A DNA stretch of 64,000 nt, taken from NCBI GenBank assembly GCA_027077805.1, contig JALWTS010000034.1, positions 1 through 64,000 of the forward strand. The letters run 5' to 3'. A model generated the notes under the pieces. The model saw nothing but the letters and a program-made list of their open reading frames with translations. It was not told the origin of the DNA and ran no database searches. This DNA is from Gammaproteobacteria bacterium. Lineage in GTDB: Bacteria > Pseudomonadota > Gammaproteobacteria > JABHGC01. The translations under genes were made by a program, and so were the position numbers. Below, piece after piece: positions 18,170-27,141 of the stretch. Each line of letters starts with the position of its first letter. Position 1 is the stretch's first letter.

Positions 18170-18949
18170 TTATTTAACGGCCTTTTCTAAACTATCTGAC
18201 ATTGATTGATTGTCTGACCATGATACCTTGATTTTATCGCCGCTTTTGACATTTTTAACCAGAAATTTAGTATAAGGGTCCCTAGAAATGCCAGTGCCCC
18301 AGTTTGCAACCATAATGTTTTTTTGGTTATTTTGATAGACAACTTGTTGGATATAGTGAGCTGGAATTAATTCACCCGTTTTGAGATTTTTAACCTGACC
18401 CGTTTCCATTGGGTGCTTGATAATGGTTTTAATTTCAGTTTGACCCAGTTTGGTTTTAGTTTTCATCCGAATGCTCGCACCGGGTTTGACTACCTTTTTG
18501 ATGCTACCCGTTGGCGGAGGAGCAGAACCACCGCAACCACCTACTGTGACTTTAATGGTTTTTTTCGTGGTATATAAAGTATCTTTTGAACGAAAGACGG
18601 TAATAATTTCACCAGTTTTACTCATTTTGATATTTGTTTTTATATAAGGGATGGTATCTTTGGATAATTCAAAATACGCAATTAATGGATTCGGATTTTG
18701 TGGTGCAAAAATCGCAATGGTATCGGTATGATCAATTTCACCCGAAATTTCAATTCTTACTCTAGCACCGCTTTCAGCAATATCTGGTGCACTGATTAAT
18801 ATATTAGGGCTATTCTCTAATTGATTATGACCAAATAAGGCAATGAGGGCTTGATCCATTTTTTTAGCGGCAAAGGCATCGGCGGAACGTTCTGCCCAGA
18901 TAGGGAGTGAGTAAAATAAAAAAAGTAAAAAATAAAAACTATGTTTCAT
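18170..18949 (-). CDS. soxYZ: Fused SoxY-SoxZ thiosulfate carrier
   Basis: One 259-aa chain holds both halves of the sulfur carrier. After a signal peptide (FLLFLFYSLPIWA) a SoxY domain runs to the sulfur-binding motif GGCGG (Cys at about 138), normally the extreme C-terminus of SoxY. A Pro-rich linker (SAPPPTGS) then joins a SoxZ domain with IKHPMETGQ, IPAHYIQQVV and GDKIKVSW. The cysteine is intact, unlike the related fused SoxYZ-like proteins of methylotrophs. It lies between soxX and soxA, so it is the working carrier for this cluster. Whether the internal Cys swings as a free tail does is open. Confidence 0.92.
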   Translation of the reverse strand: MKHSFYFLLFLFYSLPIWAERSADAFAAKKMDQALIALFGHNQLENSPNILISAPDIAESGARVRIEISGEIDHTDTIAIFAPQNPNPLIAYFELSKDTIPYIKTNIKMSKTGEIITVFRSKDTLYTTKKTIKVTVGGCGGSAPPPTGSIKKVVKPGASIRMKTKTKLGQTEIKTIIKHPMETGQVKNLKTGELIPAHYIQQVVYQNNQKNIMVANWGTGISRDPYTKFLVKNVKSGDKIKVSWSDNQSMSDSLEKAVK

Positions 18950-19021
18950 AAGTATTATCCTAGAACTAAAAAAATAAAATTATATCGCATCATAAATGAA
19001 TTTTTGCTGAATCTTTGGTCT

Positions 19022-19357
19022 TTATAATGACCATAAAAATTCCACAATCATTTGAATTTCTTGCTCAGTTAACAAATGATTTCTGCCAAAAGGTGGCATA
19101 ATGGTATTGGGGTTTTTTATGCTTGCATCCCATATTTGTTGTTGCAGTTGCTGTTTCGTCTGAAATCGCTGTTTCATCCTTACTAAGGGTGGCCCAATGT
19201 TCCCTGGCATTAATCCATCGGCAATTTGATGACAAGCCAAGCAATTGCCTTTGTTTTGAGAAAAGGCAAGTTGTTTTCCCATTGCAATTGCATCATCGGC
19301 ACTGGCTTGAATTGAGGTTGATAGAAATAAAATTAATACCAAAATAAAATGGGGCAT
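19022..19357 (-). CDS. soxX: Sulfur-oxidation cytochrome SoxX
   Basis: Signal peptide (ILVLILFLSTSIQASA) and a single class I cytochrome c domain: CLACH heme site, GPPLVRM and IMPPFGRNHLLTEQEI with the distal Met ligand. At 111 aa it is short but typical of minimal SoxX. It is the first gene of the minus-strand sox cluster (soxX, soxYZ, soxA, TPR lipoprotein). SoxB is not in the window. Confidence 0.9.
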   Translation of the reverse strand: MPHFILVLILFLSTSIQASADDAIAMGKQLAFSQNKGNCLACHQIADGLMPGNIGPPLVRMKQRFQTKQQLQQQIWDASIKNPNTIMPPFGRNHLLTEQEIQMIVEFLWSL

Positions 19358-19401
19358 GAACCGTTTCCTTATCTTTTATTGAGTTATTTTAACATTATTT
19401 T

Positions 19402-20859
19402 TTATTTCTTGAATTGTTTTTTTTCTTCTAATTGTTCCGCAATAAGTTGTTTTAGTCGTGCTTCAATTCGAGATTTATTATAAAAATTTGAATTTGGCAG
19501 TTTTTTAGCGATTTTTAGTTGTTCAATTGCTTGTTCAGTGTAGCCGTTAAGGTAATAATATTCTGCCATATATTGATGACCTTCGGAAATGCGTTTGGTA
19601 TGACCTGATGCTAAGGCAAGAAGTTTATACCCCAGTGGATCAAGATTGCCATATTGTTGATAGTCTAACAACTGTTGATAGGCTTGGTCAAACTGAGCAA
19701 CTTTTAATAAAGTTTCCGTATAGTAAAGAATGCTTGGGTAGTAATCTGGATATAAACGCATAATGTGTTGAAATAGGGCGAGTGCTTGTTGTGTTTGCCC
19801 TGCTTCTCTATGGTTTAATGCTAAGGCATTAAGAAAAAAAGGTTGCTCAGGTCTTTGTTCTAAAAGATTTTTAAATATTTTCTCTGATTTTTTAAATTGT
19901 TTTTTATAAAAATAAGCCAGTCCTAGCCCATATTCTGTCATGAGTTTTGTTTGGGGATTAAGATCGCTTTGTTGCCCTTGCTTTTCAGAGGCTTGAATAT
20001 ATTCTTCCAGCTTTTCAAGCTGACGTAGTTGTAATTTTATTTTGACTAAATCGTAGTCCAAGCTATTGCTTATTTGTTTGTAAGCATATTGGCGAGCATG
20101 GTTACGAGTGTCAGCGATTCTGGATGTCGTCAGCGGGTGGGTGCGTAAATATTCTGGAATTTGAGACCCGCCATAATATCGGGTGTTTTGGTATAGGCGT
20201 TCAAAAAATACGGGCATACTGTGAGGATCATAACCTGATTTGGATAAAATCGTCATGCCAATTCGATCCGCTTCTTTTTCATTGGCACGAGTAAAATTTA
20301 TTTGTTGTTGCAAGGTAGCGGCTTGTATCGTAGCTATGCCAGCCATAGCCAAATCTCCAGAGCCTGAATTTGCCCCAAGTAATAGTGTCGCTAATAAGGC
20401 GGCTGTTGCAGGTAAGCTCATTTTCTGAGCTTGTTCAAAGGCTCGAAATAAATGTCGTTGCGTAATATGGGCGATTTCATGAGAAATGACGGAGGCTAGT
20501 TCACTTTCGGACTGAGTCGCTAAAATCAAACCTGTATGAACGCCAATATGACCGGCAGGTCCTGCAAACGCATTGATCATGGGATTATCGACCACAAAAA
20601 AATGAAAACCATGATGCACTGGCTCACTGACCGAGGTCAAACGTACCCCCATATTTTTGATATATTGATTAATTTCCGGGTCATTAATTAATTTCGTGGA
20701 ACGACGAATCTGTCGCATAAACATTTTGCCTAGACGTTGTTCTTGTTTTGGCGTTAATAGATTTTCTGATGAAGCACCAATATCTGGAAGGGCAATAGTA
20801 TCCGAAAAACTATTGCAAGATATGAGCAATAAGAGTAGTAATATAAAACGTTTCAGCAT
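19402..20859 (-). CDS. bepA: Outer-membrane assembly protease BepA (M48 metalloprotease with TPR)
   Basis: Signal peptide, then an M48 zinc protease domain with HEIAHITQRH (zinc ligands and Glu) and EKEADRIGM, then a C-terminal TPR region from about residue 310. In E. coli it degrades or chaperones stalled LptD and BAM substrates in the periplasm. The open frame begins at a TTG at 20880; the ATG at 20859 (MLKRFILL) has AGAGG upstream and starts the signal peptide, so it was chosen. Confidence 0.92.
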   Translation of the reverse strand: MLKRFILLLLLLISCNSFSDTIALPDIGASSENLLTPKQEQRLGKMFMRQIRRSTKLINDPEINQYIKNMGVRLTSVSEPVHHGFHFFVVDNPMINAFAGPAGHIGVHTGLILATQSESELASVISHEIAHITQRHLFRAFEQAQKMSLPATAALLATLLLGANSGSGDLAMAGIATIQAATLQQQINFTRANEKEADRIGMTILSKSGYDPHSMPVFFERLYQNTRYYGGSQIPEYLRTHPLTTSRIADTRNHARQYAYKQISNSLDYDLVKIKLQLRQLEKLEEYIQASEKQGQQSDLNPQTKLMTEYGLGLAYFYKKQFKKSEKIFKNLLEQRPEQPFFLNALALNHREAGQTQQALALFQHIMRLYPDYYPSILYYTETLLKVAQFDQAYQQLLDYQQYGNLDPLGYKLLALASGHTKRISEGHQYMAEYYYLNGYTEQAIEQLKIAKKLPNSNFYNKSRIEARLKQLIAEQLEEKKQFKK

Positions 20860-20964
20860 AAGAACCTCTGATAAATGCAAAACAAATAGTAACTTACAAT
20901 AGAATATAGTTCAGGTTTTGGATAAAATAATAAATCATTTGATTAAATTTATAGGGATATACTT

Positions 20965-22323
20965 ATGATAACCCCAATGACGTCTTGTTTTAAAGCCTAT
21001 GATATTCGTGGCAAAATTCCTTCACAATTAAATTCCAGCATTGTTTACAAAATTGCTCAAGCCTATGCAAAATTTTTGCGGGCAAAGAAAGTTGTCGTAG
21101 GACATGATATGCGTTTAAGTAGTCGAGAATTGACCGAGGCATTGATTTCAGGTTTAAGCGATAGTGGTGTTGATGTTGAAGATATTGGTTTATGTGGGAC
21201 TGAAGAAGTTTATTTTGCGACATTTTATGCGAATTTCGATGGGGGTATTATGGTAACTGCCAGCCATAACCCTAAGGATTATAATGGCTTGAAATTGGTT
21301 AGGGAACAAGCAAAACCAATTAGTGCGGATACTGGTTTAAAACAAATTGAAGCAATGGTGTATTCCGATCAAGTTTTACCGACAGCCACAACAAAAGGGC
21401 GTACGGTATCCGTAAGTTATCGGGAACAATATATCCAACATTTATTGACTTATATTGAGCCTCAAGCCTTAAAACCTTTAAAAGTCGTGATGAATCCGGG
21501 TAATGGCTGTGCTGGAATTGTGGTACAGGCCTTACAAGACAAATTACCGATTGAGATTATTCCTATGTATTTTGAGCCTGATGGCACATTTCCTAATGGC
21601 ATTCCTAATCCATTATTGTCTGAAAATCGGCAACCAACCATTGATGTATTAAAACAACATCAAGCGGATTTAGCCATTGCTTGGGATGGTGATTTTGATC
21701 GTTGTTTCTTTTTTGATGAAACAGGAAGGTTTATTGAAGGCTATTATCTCGTCGGTTTATTAGCCAGTCATTTTCTTAAAGCGTCTGCCCAAGTGATTTT
21801 ATATGATCCACGATTAATCTGGAATACTATTGAAGTCGTTGAATCTTTAGGTGGTAAGGCGATTCAGACGAAAAGTGGTCATGCGTTTATTAAAGAGCGA
21901 ATGCGTCAAGAGAACGCGATTTATGGGGGGGAAATGAGTGCCCATCACTATTTTCGTGATTTTTCCTATTGTGATAGTGGTATGATTCCTTGGTTAATTG
22001 TATTAGAAATTATTAGTCGTCAAGGGCGATCATTATCACAATTAGTGGATCAAGCCATTGCCAAATTCCCAAGTAGTGGTGAAATTAATCGCCAAGTCAA
22101 AGAACCTGCTAAACTATTACAAACCGTTGAAGCCTATTATCAAGATACCTGCCTTGACATTGATCATACGGATGGGTTAAGCATGACTTTTGAGCAATGG
22201 CGTTTTAATTTACGAGTGTCGAATACTGAACCATTAGTGCGTTTAAATGTAGAAAGTCGAGGCGATGTGGCACTCATGCAAGCAAAAACCCGAGAATTAT
22301 TAAATTTGATTGAGCAGTCTTAA
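20965..22323 (+). CDS. Phosphomannomutase (ManB/CpsG type)
   Basis: Alpha-D-phosphohexomutase of 452 aa: FKAYDIRGKIP at the start, phospho-serine loop TASHNPKDYNG, metal loop DGDFDRCFFFD, sugar loop GGEMSAHHYF and phosphate loop RVSNTEPLVRLN. It converts mannose-6-phosphate to mannose-1-phosphate for GDP-mannose. The guanylyltransferase at 60.5 kb would be the next step. Its last 16 codons are echoed in a decayed copy just downstream. Confidence 0.92.
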   Translation: MITPMTSCFKAYDIRGKIPSQLNSSIVYKIAQAYAKFLRAKKVVVGHDMRLSSRELTEALISGLSDSGVDVEDIGLCGTEEVYFATFYANFDGGIMVTASHNPKDYNGLKLVREQAKPISADTGLKQIEAMVYSDQVLPTATTKGRTVSVSYREQYIQHLLTYIEPQALKPLKVVMNPGNGCAGIVVQALQDKLPIEIIPMYFEPDGTFPNGIPNPLLSENRQPTIDVLKQHQADLAIAWDGDFDRCFFFDETGRFIEGYYLVGLLASHFLKASAQVILYDPRLIWNTIEVVESLGGKAIQTKSGHAFIKERMRQENAIYGGEMSAHHYFRDFSYCDSGMIPWLIVLEIISRQGRSLSQLVDQAIAKFPSSGEINRQVKEPAKLLQTVEAYYQDTCLDIDHTDGLSMTFEQWRFNLRVSNTEPLVRLNVESRGDVALMQAKTRELLNLIEQS

Positions 22324-22401
22324 ATTTTAAGAGACACAAGTAGGATTAGTCTAATGCAAATAAAATCCCAAGGATTACTCAATTTAATTGAGGCAGAATA
22401 A
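22276..22401. repeat. Decayed tandem copy of the phosphomannomutase 3' end
   Basis: The last 48 bases of the gene (from 22276, ATGCAAGCAAAAACC) are matched by a diverged copy at 22354-22401, which encodes MQIKSQGLLNLIEAE and a stop. The copies are 78 bases apart, and the second stop overlaps the next gene's ATG. Confidence 0.6.
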
Positions 22402-23807
22402 TGGTGGAAACACCTGAAAATACAATCATACCTAGAATTCGCTTAAATGACGAAAAAAATTCCATTGTGGAATGTATAGAAGTGTTGCGTGCTTTACATG
22501 GGAAGCGTTTAGTTTGTCGGGGGCAGTGGCAACAACAACAAGTCGTGGTCAAGCTATTTTTAGATAAGCAACGTCATGATGTGCATTATTTGCGTGAACT
22601 TAAAGGGGTGGAAACCTTATTACGACGTAATATCGCTACCCCTAAAATTTTGTATTCAGGCAAGAGCAAAAGTTTAAAAAAATCAGTGATCATATTAGAG
22701 TATATTGAAAATTCAGTGAATGCCAAACAGTTATGGGAAAAAACCTGTACTTCTACTGATAAAATTAAGGTATTACGTCATTTAGTGATGACCTTAGCAA
22801 AACATCATCAAGAAGGGCTATTACAAACGGATTTGCATTTAGCGAATTTTTTGTTTGCGAATCATCAGGTTTATTCTTTGGATGGCGCAGGATTTAAAAT
22901 TTCATCCAAACCTATCAATAAAACCCAATCTTGGGATAACTTAGGCTGGTTATTTGCTCAAATTTATCCCTATTATGATGAATTATTAACGCAAGTTTTT
23001 GCCGATTACTGCCATATTCGGCAATGGTTATTCAGTGAAAAAGAACAACAAAAAGTGTTTAAAATCATTCATCACAATCGTCGATTACGATTAGAACATT
23101 TTTTGAAAAAAACCTTGCGTGATTGTAGTGAGTTTGTGCATTTAAACCACAAGCATGGGTTTACGATAGTAAATCGGGATTATTATAATAAAGAAATTGG
23201 AGTATTTTTATCGAATCCTAATGCCTCTTTAAATCATGAAAGTTGTCAATTTTTAAAACAAGGTAACACCTGTACTGTGTGGAAAGTAACGATTGCAGGT
23301 CATGATTTAGTGGTGAAACGTTACAACATTAAAAATATTTGGCAGGGTGTGAATAAATCATGGCGACCGCATACTAGAGCGAGTATTTCATGGCAACATG
23401 CTCATAGGTTACGGTTTTATGGCATTGAAACCCCAACGCCTGTGGCATTAATTGAAAAAAATTGGGGATCATGGGATAGAGTCTCTTATTTTATCAGTGT
23501 TTACCAGCAAGGCGAGGCGTTGCTTGATTGGATGCAATACAAACAAGGTCATCCTGAAGAAATAAACGCCATGATTGCTAAAATCAAAACCCTATTTTAT
23601 CGTTTATATCTTGCCAAAATCAGTCATGGTGATATGAAAGCCACCAATTTTCTAGTGACAGCCGATAAATTACAGCTTATTGATCTGGATGCGGTGCAAC
23701 AACATCGGTTTGAATTTTGTTGGCAAGCCTCAATTCAACGTGATTGGAATAGATTTCTGAAAAATTGGCAGGATTTTCCTCAGATATTGGAACAATTGCA
23801 AGCCTAG
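22401..23807 (+). CDS. Double kinase-fold protein (two WaaP/Kdo-kinase-like domains)
   Basis: A 468-aa protein made of two related kinase-fold halves. The first (about 20-210) has the Lys in VVVKLF, the catalytic loop TDLHLANFL and metal Asp in LDGAGF. The second (about 285-460) has LVVKRYN, HGDMKATNFL and LIDLDAV. Both keep the key Lys, Asp, Asn and Asp residues, so both may be active. Such domains phosphorylate LPS core sugars. It lies between phosphomannomutase and a carbamoyltransferase, supporting an envelope role. Its ATG overlaps a stop codon left by a duplicated gene end. Confidence 0.7.
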   Translation: MVETPENTIIPRIRLNDEKNSIVECIEVLRALHGKRLVCRGQWQQQQVVVKLFLDKQRHDVHYLRELKGVETLLRRNIATPKILYSGKSKSLKKSVIILEYIENSVNAKQLWEKTCTSTDKIKVLRHLVMTLAKHHQEGLLQTDLHLANFLFANHQVYSLDGAGFKISSKPINKTQSWDNLGWLFAQIYPYYDELLTQVFADYCHIRQWLFSEKEQQKVFKIIHHNRRLRLEHFLKKTLRDCSEFVHLNHKHGFTIVNRDYYNKEIGVFLSNPNASLNHESCQFLKQGNTCTVWKVTIAGHDLVVKRYNIKNIWQGVNKSWRPHTRASISWQHAHRLRFYGIETPTPVALIEKNWGSWDRVSYFISVYQQGEALLDWMQYKQGHPEEINAMIAKIKTLFYRLYLAKISHGDMKATNFLVTADKLQLIDLDAVQQHRFEFCWQASIQRDWNRFLKNWQDFPQILEQLQA

Positions 23808-23889
23808 TCGTTTTTAGTAACGAGTTCCAGATAGTTCCCAAAAATTGTCCTATATTCTATGTAAAATAAATAAAAAAAGGTGATAATCA

Positions 23890-25626
23890 ATGGTTATTTT
23901 AGGACTTTCAGGGGCGGTATTTCATGATGCCTCGGCGGCCTTATTAATTGATGGGGAATTAGTCGCCGCCGCAGAAGAGGAACGTTTTATTCGGGAGAAA
24001 CATGCCAAAGGTCAATATCCGCATCAATCCGCAAAATTTTGTTTGGATTATGCAGGAATAAAAGCACAAGATGTTGATATTATTGCTTTTCCTTATGCCC
24101 CGATTTCCTTATTTTCTCCTGCACGTTGGCATTATGCTAAACGTTATTGGTATGCCCCTGATCGGGCATTCACTGCTATTTTTAATGGCAACCGTCGGTT
24201 TCGCCGTAATTTACGCTTTTTTCGGCAATTAGCGGATGATCTCAATATTGGTGCGGATAGGGTTAAAATGATGCCTGTAGAACATCATTTAGCTCATGCC
24301 AGCAGTGCTTATCATCTTAGTGGTTTTAAAGAAAAAACGGCAATTATGACCATTGATGGCAAAGGTGAGTATGCGACGACACTATTTGCTTGGGGTGAAC
24401 ATGGCAAAATTCATAAAATCAAAGAATTTTATGATCCAGATTCTTTAGGGGGCGTGTATGGGGCTTTAACCGAATATCTTGGCTTTGAAATGCTAGATGG
24501 CGAATTTAAAGTGATGGGCATGGCACCGTATGGTGATCCGAAAAAATATGACTTATCCCGTTTAATCTCATATAGCGAAAAAGATTTTAAAGTGAATACT
24601 GACTATGTCAATGTCATTGGTTTACGACGCTATAAACAAGAGGGGCAGTCTTATTTTTTTAGTCCTAAATTAGTGGAATGGCTAGGTGAAAAACGTCAAG
24701 GCGATGATATTGATGATCCTTATATTGATTATGCGGCCAGTATTCAGGCTTTATTAGAAGAGGTAAGTTTAGCTTTAGTGAAACATTATTTAGGCGATAT
24801 TTTACAGCAAACGGGTAAACTATGTTTTTCAGGTGGGGTAGCCTTAAATGTTAAACTCAATCAACGCTTAATTGCCTTGCCTGATGTCAAGGAATTATTT
24901 GTACAACCTGCTTCTAGTGATGCGGGCACTGCCATTGGTGCCGCTTCTTATGTGGCAATGGAAGCAGGCGAGACCGTGAGTAAACTAGCGCATGTTTATC
25001 TCGGACCTCGTTATAGCAATGAACAATGTATGCAAGCCTGTCAACAACATCCCGAACAACCGCAATGGCAGTTAGTCGAACAAGCTGATGTGCTTGGGGC
25101 AAAATTATTGGCGGAGGGTCATCCGTTGGCTTGGTTTCAAGGACGCATGGAGTTTGGGCCGAGAGCATTAGGTAATCGCAGTATTTTAGGTTGTCCTAGT
25201 GTTCCTGACATTGCGGATAGGATCAATGCCCAAATTAAATATCGAGAACGCTGGCGACCTTTTTGTCCGAGTATGTTAGATACGGTTGCGGAAGATATTT
25301 TACAAACCGATCATCCTGCCCCTTATATGACTTTTACCTTTGATGTCAATGACGCATGGAAAGACAGAATCCCTGAAGTTGTTCATGAAGATGGTACGGC
25401 GAGAGCCCAAGTTGTAAACCAAAAAACGAATCCACGTTATTATGCTTTAATTCGTGAGTTGGAAAAACGCACAGGGAATGCGGTGGTGTTAAATACCTCT
25501 TTAAATCGTCGTGGTGAGCCAATGGTTTGCTCACCGACGGATGCCTTAAATATGTTCTTTGGGTCAGATTTGGAATATTTAATGTTGGAGGATGTGTTGG
25601 TAACAAAAAAACCAATGACAAGTTAG
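23890..25626 (+). CDS. NodU/CmcH-family carbamoyltransferase
   Basis: A 578-aa protein with the N-terminal Kae1-like fold (GLSGAVFHDASAALL, metal-binding HHLAHASSAYH) and the C-terminal YrdC-like part (GRMEFGPRALGNRSIL, RERWRPFCPSM, NTSLNRRGEPMV). Members transfer carbamoyl from carbamoyl phosphate, through a carbamoyl-adenylate, to sugars or antibiotics. The position among polysaccharide genes suggests a surface sugar as acceptor, but it could serve a secondary metabolite. AAAGGTG precedes the ATG. Confidence 0.9.
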   Translation: MVILGLSGAVFHDASAALLIDGELVAAAEEERFIREKHAKGQYPHQSAKFCLDYAGIKAQDVDIIAFPYAPISLFSPARWHYAKRYWYAPDRAFTAIFNGNRRFRRNLRFFRQLADDLNIGADRVKMMPVEHHLAHASSAYHLSGFKEKTAIMTIDGKGEYATTLFAWGEHGKIHKIKEFYDPDSLGGVYGALTEYLGFEMLDGEFKVMGMAPYGDPKKYDLSRLISYSEKDFKVNTDYVNVIGLRRYKQEGQSYFFSPKLVEWLGEKRQGDDIDDPYIDYAASIQALLEEVSLALVKHYLGDILQQTGKLCFSGGVALNVKLNQRLIALPDVKELFVQPASSDAGTAIGAASYVAMEAGETVSKLAHVYLGPRYSNEQCMQACQQHPEQPQWQLVEQADVLGAKLLAEGHPLAWFQGRMEFGPRALGNRSILGCPSVPDIADRINAQIKYRERWRPFCPSMLDTVAEDILQTDHPAPYMTFTFDVNDAWKDRIPEVVHEDGTARAQVVNQKTNPRYYALIRELEKRTGNAVVLNTSLNRRGEPMVCSPTDALNMFFGSDLEYLMLEDVLVTKKPMTS

Positions 25627-25631
25627 TATTT

Positions 25632-25832
25632 TTATTTTGGCGGATAACCCAATGACCTTAATATCGGATTTAAACAGGCTTCTGAGATATTGTCGTTGGT
25701 TTTTATCATGATTTTTCCTGTTTTTAATTCAATATCGACTTGTTCAATTTCAGACTCTTGTTGTAAACGCTGTTTTATTGTTTGAATACAGCCTTCACAT
25801 TTGATATTGTTGGCATAAATAGTCATTTCCAT
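25632..25832 (-). CDS. Heavy-metal-associated (HMA) domain protein, copper-chaperone-like
   Basis: A 66-aa stand-alone HMA fold with the metal site IKCEGCIQT (C-x-x-C) and a ferredoxin-like alpha-beta pattern. Similar small proteins carry Cu(I) to export ATPases; no such ATPase is next to it. It ends five bases from the convergent carbamoyltransferase stop. Confidence 0.8.
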   Translation of the reverse strand: MEMTIYANNIKCEGCIQTIKQRLQQESEIEQVDIELKTGKIMIKTNDNISEACLNPILRSLGYPPK

Positions 25833-25876
25833 CAGAATTTACCTTTGATGTGATGATAGGATTTAGGATAATAGTA

Positions 25877-27139
25877 ATGTTAAACGATTTATTACAATTT
25901 TTGCAAGTTTCTCCCACGCCATTTCATGCGGTGGTGCAATGTCAACAACGATTAAATCAGGCAGGGTTTCAATCGCTTGTGGAAGCTAAGCCTTGGCAAT
26001 TAAGCAAGGGGGGGAAATATTATGTGATCCGTAATGATTCTTCCATTATTGCGTTTGTTTTGGGGCAAGAGGACAAAAATACGTTAAATCTGCGTATGAT
26101 TGGCGCACATACGGATAGCCCTTGCTTAAAAGTGAAACCACAACCCGATAAAATAAGCCAAGGTTATTATCAATTAGGGGTAGAAGTTTATGGTGGGGCA
26201 TTATTACATCCTTGGTTTGATCGAGATTTATCCTTAGCAGGTCGGGTGAGTTATATTAACGATCAAGGGCAATTAAGTTCTAGATTAGTGGATTTTAAGC
26301 AAGCCATTGCGATTATTCCCAGCTTGGCCATTCATTTCGATCGAGAAGCTAATAAAAGCCATCGTATTAATCCCCAAACTGATGTTGTTCCTGTCTTAGC
26401 TCAAACTAAAGATGCTGAATTAACTCGTTTAAACCTTAAAAGTTTACTCGCCAAACAATTCGCATTAGCAACGGATAGAATTTTAGATTTTGAATTATAT
26501 TTTTATGATACCCAAGCAGCGGCTATTATTGGTTTAGAACAAGAGTTTGTTGCGTCAGCTCGTTTGGATAATTTATTGAGTTGTTATGTTGGCTTGCAAG
26601 CATTAATCCAACAAGCTGATTCAGGCAAATCCTGTTTATTTATCGCCAATGATCATGAAGAAGTCGGCAGTCATTCTTTTTGTGGTGCCGCTGGGCCGTT
26701 TTTGTCATCAGTGTTAAAACGTCTATTCAGTGCCGAAGAATATGAAATTATGATTGCGAATTCTCGTTTAATATCGGTAGATAATGCTCACGGTATTCAT
26801 CCTAACTTTGCCGATAAACATGATGGTCTGCATACGCCATTATTAAATCATGGGCCTGTGATTAAAACTAATGCTAACCAACGATATGCGACAAATAGTG
26901 ATACTGCGTCATTATTTCGTTATATTTGTCAACAAGCGGACATTCCTGTGCAAGATTTTGTTACTCGGACGGATTTGGCGTGTGGTTCTACCATTGGTCC
27001 TATTACCGCTACTGAAATTGGGGTGAATACCTTAGACATTGGGGTAGCAACGTTTGCCATGCATTCGATTCGAGAATTAGCAGGCATAAAAGATATTGAT
27101 TATTTATATCGAGCTTTATTAGGATTTTTAGTGGAATAA
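25877..27139 (+). CDS. apeB: M18-family aspartyl aminopeptidase
   Basis: Dinuclear zinc aminopeptidase: MIGAHTDSPCLKVKP, the glutamate site NDHEEVGSHSF, and later HGIHPNFADKHD and TNSDTASLF. It acts on peptides with acidic N-termini in the cytoplasm. The ATG at 25877 (MLNDLLQFL) matches the family start; the frame is open nine codons further. Uup follows two bases after its stop, so both are likely co-transcribed. Confidence 0.93.
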   Translation: MLNDLLQFLQVSPTPFHAVVQCQQRLNQAGFQSLVEAKPWQLSKGGKYYVIRNDSSIIAFVLGQEDKNTLNLRMIGAHTDSPCLKVKPQPDKISQGYYQLGVEVYGGALLHPWFDRDLSLAGRVSYINDQGQLSSRLVDFKQAIAIIPSLAIHFDREANKSHRINPQTDVVPVLAQTKDAELTRLNLKSLLAKQFALATDRILDFELYFYDTQAAAIIGLEQEFVASARLDNLLSCYVGLQALIQQADSGKSCLFIANDHEEVGSHSFCGAAGPFLSSVLKRLFSAEEYEIMIANSRLISVDNAHGIHPNFADKHDGLHTPLLNHGPVIKTNANQRYATNSDTASLFRYICQQADIPVQDFVTRTDLACGSTIGPITATEIGVNTLDIGVATFAMHSIRELAGIKDIDYLYRALLGFLVE

Positions 27140-27141
27140 CG

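Noticed and set aside
18450..18647. Plus-strand ORF opposite soxYZ
   Set aside because: It is antisense to a gene with clear SoxY and SoxZ motifs.
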